Positions 5,301 through 6,998 of a stretch of DNA of 6,998 nt are shown here, piece by piece. Numbering within the stretch: the first letter of the stretch is position 1; every line of letters starts with the position of its first letter. Below the pieces are notes generated by a model, which saw only the letters and a program-made list of their open reading frames with translations, was not told where the DNA came from and searched no databases. Source of the stretch: JAOUEA01 sp046732015 (lineage in GTDB: Bacteria; Actinomycetota; UBA4738; HRBIN12); contig JBKPMF010000143.1 in assembly GCA_046732015.1 (NCBI GenBank), positions 1-6,998 on the forward strand, given 5' to 3'. The translations under genes were made by a program, and so were the position numbers.

Positions 5301-6998
5301 GCCGCCAGGCAGGAAGACCTTGAACGAGGCGCCCCCGCCGTCCCGCGCCTCGAGCCACGCGCGTCCGCCGTGCAGTTCGGCGAACCGGCGAACCAAGGAC
5401 AGGCCCACTCCCACCCCCGGCGAGTGTTCCGACGACGAGCCGGGCGCCTGGCGGAACGGCTCGAAGACCGCCTCCCGAAGGTCGTCGGGAACGCCGGGGC
5501 CCTCGTCCTCGACGACGAGCATCAGGCCGCCGTCCAGGCTCGAAGCCCTCAGCCAGATCCTGGTGGCGGGTGGCGTGTGACGGATCGCGTTCGACAGCAG
5601 GTTCTCGATGATGCGTTCGACCTTGGCGGCGTCGACGGACACGGTGACCGCCTCGACATCCACGTCGATCTCGTGGCCCGCGGGATCTTCGAGTTCGTCG
5701 ACGGTGCGAGCCACCAAAGCAGCGAGGTCGGTCGGGCGCCGCTGTGGCGACACGATGCCGCGCTGGAGCCGGTCGAGGTCAAGCAGGTCGGACAGCAGGC
5801 GCTCGAGCTTCCTGGCGTTGGAGGCCACGCGCCGGACCAGGTCCAGGGATTCGGCCTTGGGCAGTTCGAACCGGGTCTGCTCCAGGGTCAAGGCAGAACC
5901 CAGGATCGACGTGAGCGGGGTCCTGAGGTCGTGGGACACCGCTTCCAAGAACGTGTTCTTCATGTCATCGAGCGCGCGGAGGCGTTGGGCCGCCTCGCGT
6001 TCTCGCCGGAACGCCTCGGAGTACTTTCGCTCGCTCTTGCGCAGCGCCTGCTCGGCCCGCTTGCGGTCGGTGACGTCCACCATGAGCCCGCGTAGCTGCT
6101 TCGGACCCTGAGCGCCGCGGACCACGTGCACGAGGTCGCGGAGCCACAGCGTGCTGCCCTGGGAGGTGATCACCCGGTACTCCACGGTGTGGTCGGCCCC
6201 GGCGTCGATGGCGGCGCGGCTCGCCTGGACCGCCGCTTCACGATCGGCTGCGGCGATGTGTGAACCCCAGGTCACGCCCTGGTTCGGCCACCCCGCGGCC
6301 TCGGCGCCCAGGATGTCGTCCAGCCGTCCACCCAGGAACGTGAACACCATCGTGGCGGGGTCGGCCTCCCAGAACACCGCATCGAGGCTCTCCACCAGCT
6401 CGTGGAAGCGCTCGAGTTCGGAGAGTCGTCGCGCGTTGCCCAGGGCGAGGGAGGCGATATCGGACAGGCCACGCGCGTATCGCAGATCGCGGTCGTCGAA
6501 GGCGTCTCGTCCCGATTCGGCCACGATGACCAACGCGCCGAACCCATCGGGATCCCAATCGAGCGGCGCGATCAGCACGTCCCTCGCCTCGTCCAGCAAC
6601 CAGAGTTCCTCGGGGATCTGTTCGACCAGCGCCCTGGGGATGATGAACGGGTGGCTCTGGCCCTTCAGGAACGACTCGGCGACCTCTCGCGGCACATCCG
6701 CCACCATCGAGCGAGGCCGGAGGGTGTCTCGTTCGATCTCGTGCACGCGCGCGACGCGGAACCCGCCGGTCTCGACGTCACGCACGTAGGCCGCCACGAC
6801 GGCTGCCGGCACGAGGGATGGGACCGATTCGACGGCATCCTGCAGGATGTCGCCGATGGTCTGACGGCCGGTCAGGGTCTGGGACAGTTCCAGCAGGGCG
6901 GCCGAGGTCGCCGCCGCTTCACGCTCGGCACCCAGGAGCTTCGCGTTCTCGAAGGCCACGGCGGCGTGGGCGGCCAACACCTCCAGCAATCGTTGATC
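5298..6998 (-). CDS. GAF-PAS sensor histidine kinase (5' partial)
   Basis: The frame is open to the window edge, so the N terminus is missing; 566 residues are visible. Residues 1 to about 22 (LLEVLAAHAAVAFENAKLL) are the last helix of a GAF domain. A second GAF domain spans about 27-195, and a PAS/PAC domain about 195-320, ending in VDVTDRKRAEQALRKSE. A charged coiled linker leads to a HisKA domain with phospho-acceptor H356 in SHDLRTPL. The HATPase domain shows the N box (ENLLSNAIRH, about 465-474), G1 (DEGPGVP, about 498-504) and G2 (GVGVGL, about 528-533). All key catalytic motifs are intact. No membrane helix is visible, so it may be a cytoplasmic sensor unless the missing part is anchored. 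No response regulator lies in the window, so the partner and the signal are unknown. The TTG codon at 6989 is not a credible start because it sits inside the GAF helix. Confidence 0.93.
   Translation of the reverse strand, partial: DQRLLEVLAAHAAVAFENAKLLGAEREAAATSAALLELSQTLTGRQTIGDILQDAVESVPSLVPAAVVAAYVRDVETGGFRVARVHEIERDTLRPRSMVADVPREVAESFLKGQSHPFIIPRALVEQIPEELWLLDEARDVLIAPLDWDPDGFGALVIVAESGRDAFDDRDLRYARGLSDIASLALGNARRLSELERFHELVESLDAVFWEADPATMVFTFLGGRLDDILGAEAAGWPNQGVTWGSHIAAADREAAVQASRAAIDAGADHTVEYRVITSQGSTLWLRDLVHVVRGAQGPKQLRGLMVDVTDRKRAEQALRKSERKYSEAFRREREAAQRLRALDDMKNTFLEAVSHDLRTPLTSILGSALTLEQTRFELPKAESLDLVRRVASNARKLERLLSDLLDLDRLQRGIVSPQRRPTDLAALVARTVDELEDPAGHEIDVDVEAVTVSVDAAKVERIIENLLSNAIRHTPPATRIWLRASSLDGGLMLVVEDEGPGVPDDLREAVFEPFRQAPGSSSEHSPGVGVGLSLVRRFAELHGGRAWLEARDGGGASFKVFLPGG

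Noticed and set aside
5085..6095. 336-codon plus-strand open frame opposite the amidohydrolase start and the kinase
   Set aside because: It is antisense to the HisKA/HATPase motifs and has an Arg/Gly/Pro-rich translation without family features.

Overview
The window is GC-rich (about two thirds G+C by eye) and almost entirely coding. Six genes leave only about 74 noncoding bases: gaps of 31, 12, 22 and 9 nt, plus one pair of overlapping stop codons. The sequence alone does not fix the taxon. A deep-branching or uncultured actinobacterium (Acidimicrobiia- or Thermoleophilia-like) is the best guess. The grounds are base composition, a Tad-pilus TadG/CpaB pair, a class I bacterial cytochrome P450, a lipoprotein nuclease, and start sites that look leaderless. 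Another high-GC monoderm such as a chloroflexotal lineage is not excluded.

Layout. Bases 2-1192 (+) hold the C-terminal part of a TadG-like pilus-assembly protein with a von Willebrand factor A domain, cut by the left edge. It is followed 31 nt later by cpaB (1224-1946, +), which has a strong Shine-Dalgarno sequence. This is the 3' end of a Tad/Flp pilus operon, because the next gene is convergent. A cytochrome P450 (3164-1959, -) ends 12 nt after cpaB. It is divergent from a small thermonuclease-family lipoprotein gene (3187-3711, +) across a 22-nt gap. The nuclease stop codon overlaps that of an N-acyl-D-amino-acid-deacylase-type amidohydrolase (5288-3708, -). Just upstream of the amidohydrolase on the same strand is a GAF-PAS histidine kinase (6998-5298, -), cut by the right edge.

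The most notable signal is regulatory. All three genes in the window that begin a probable transcript (P450, nuclease, amidohydrolase) show TANNNT, exactly 6 nt, then ATG, the arrangement expected for leaderless mRNAs. In the P450/nuclease gap the two -10 boxes face opposite ways and overlap by two bases. For the amidohydrolase, the -10 box includes the TAG stop codon of the kinase gene. The only start with a well-placed Shine-Dalgarno sequence is the operon-internal cpaB.

Apart from the Tad pair, the genes do not form an obvious pathway: surface pilus assembly, a redox enzyme, an exported nuclease, a D-amino-acid/peptide hydrolase and a sensor kinase. I see no mobile element, CRISPR array, tRNA, rRNA or clear undescribed multi-gene system. 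The window reads as an ordinary chromosomal region with unusually compact promoters.
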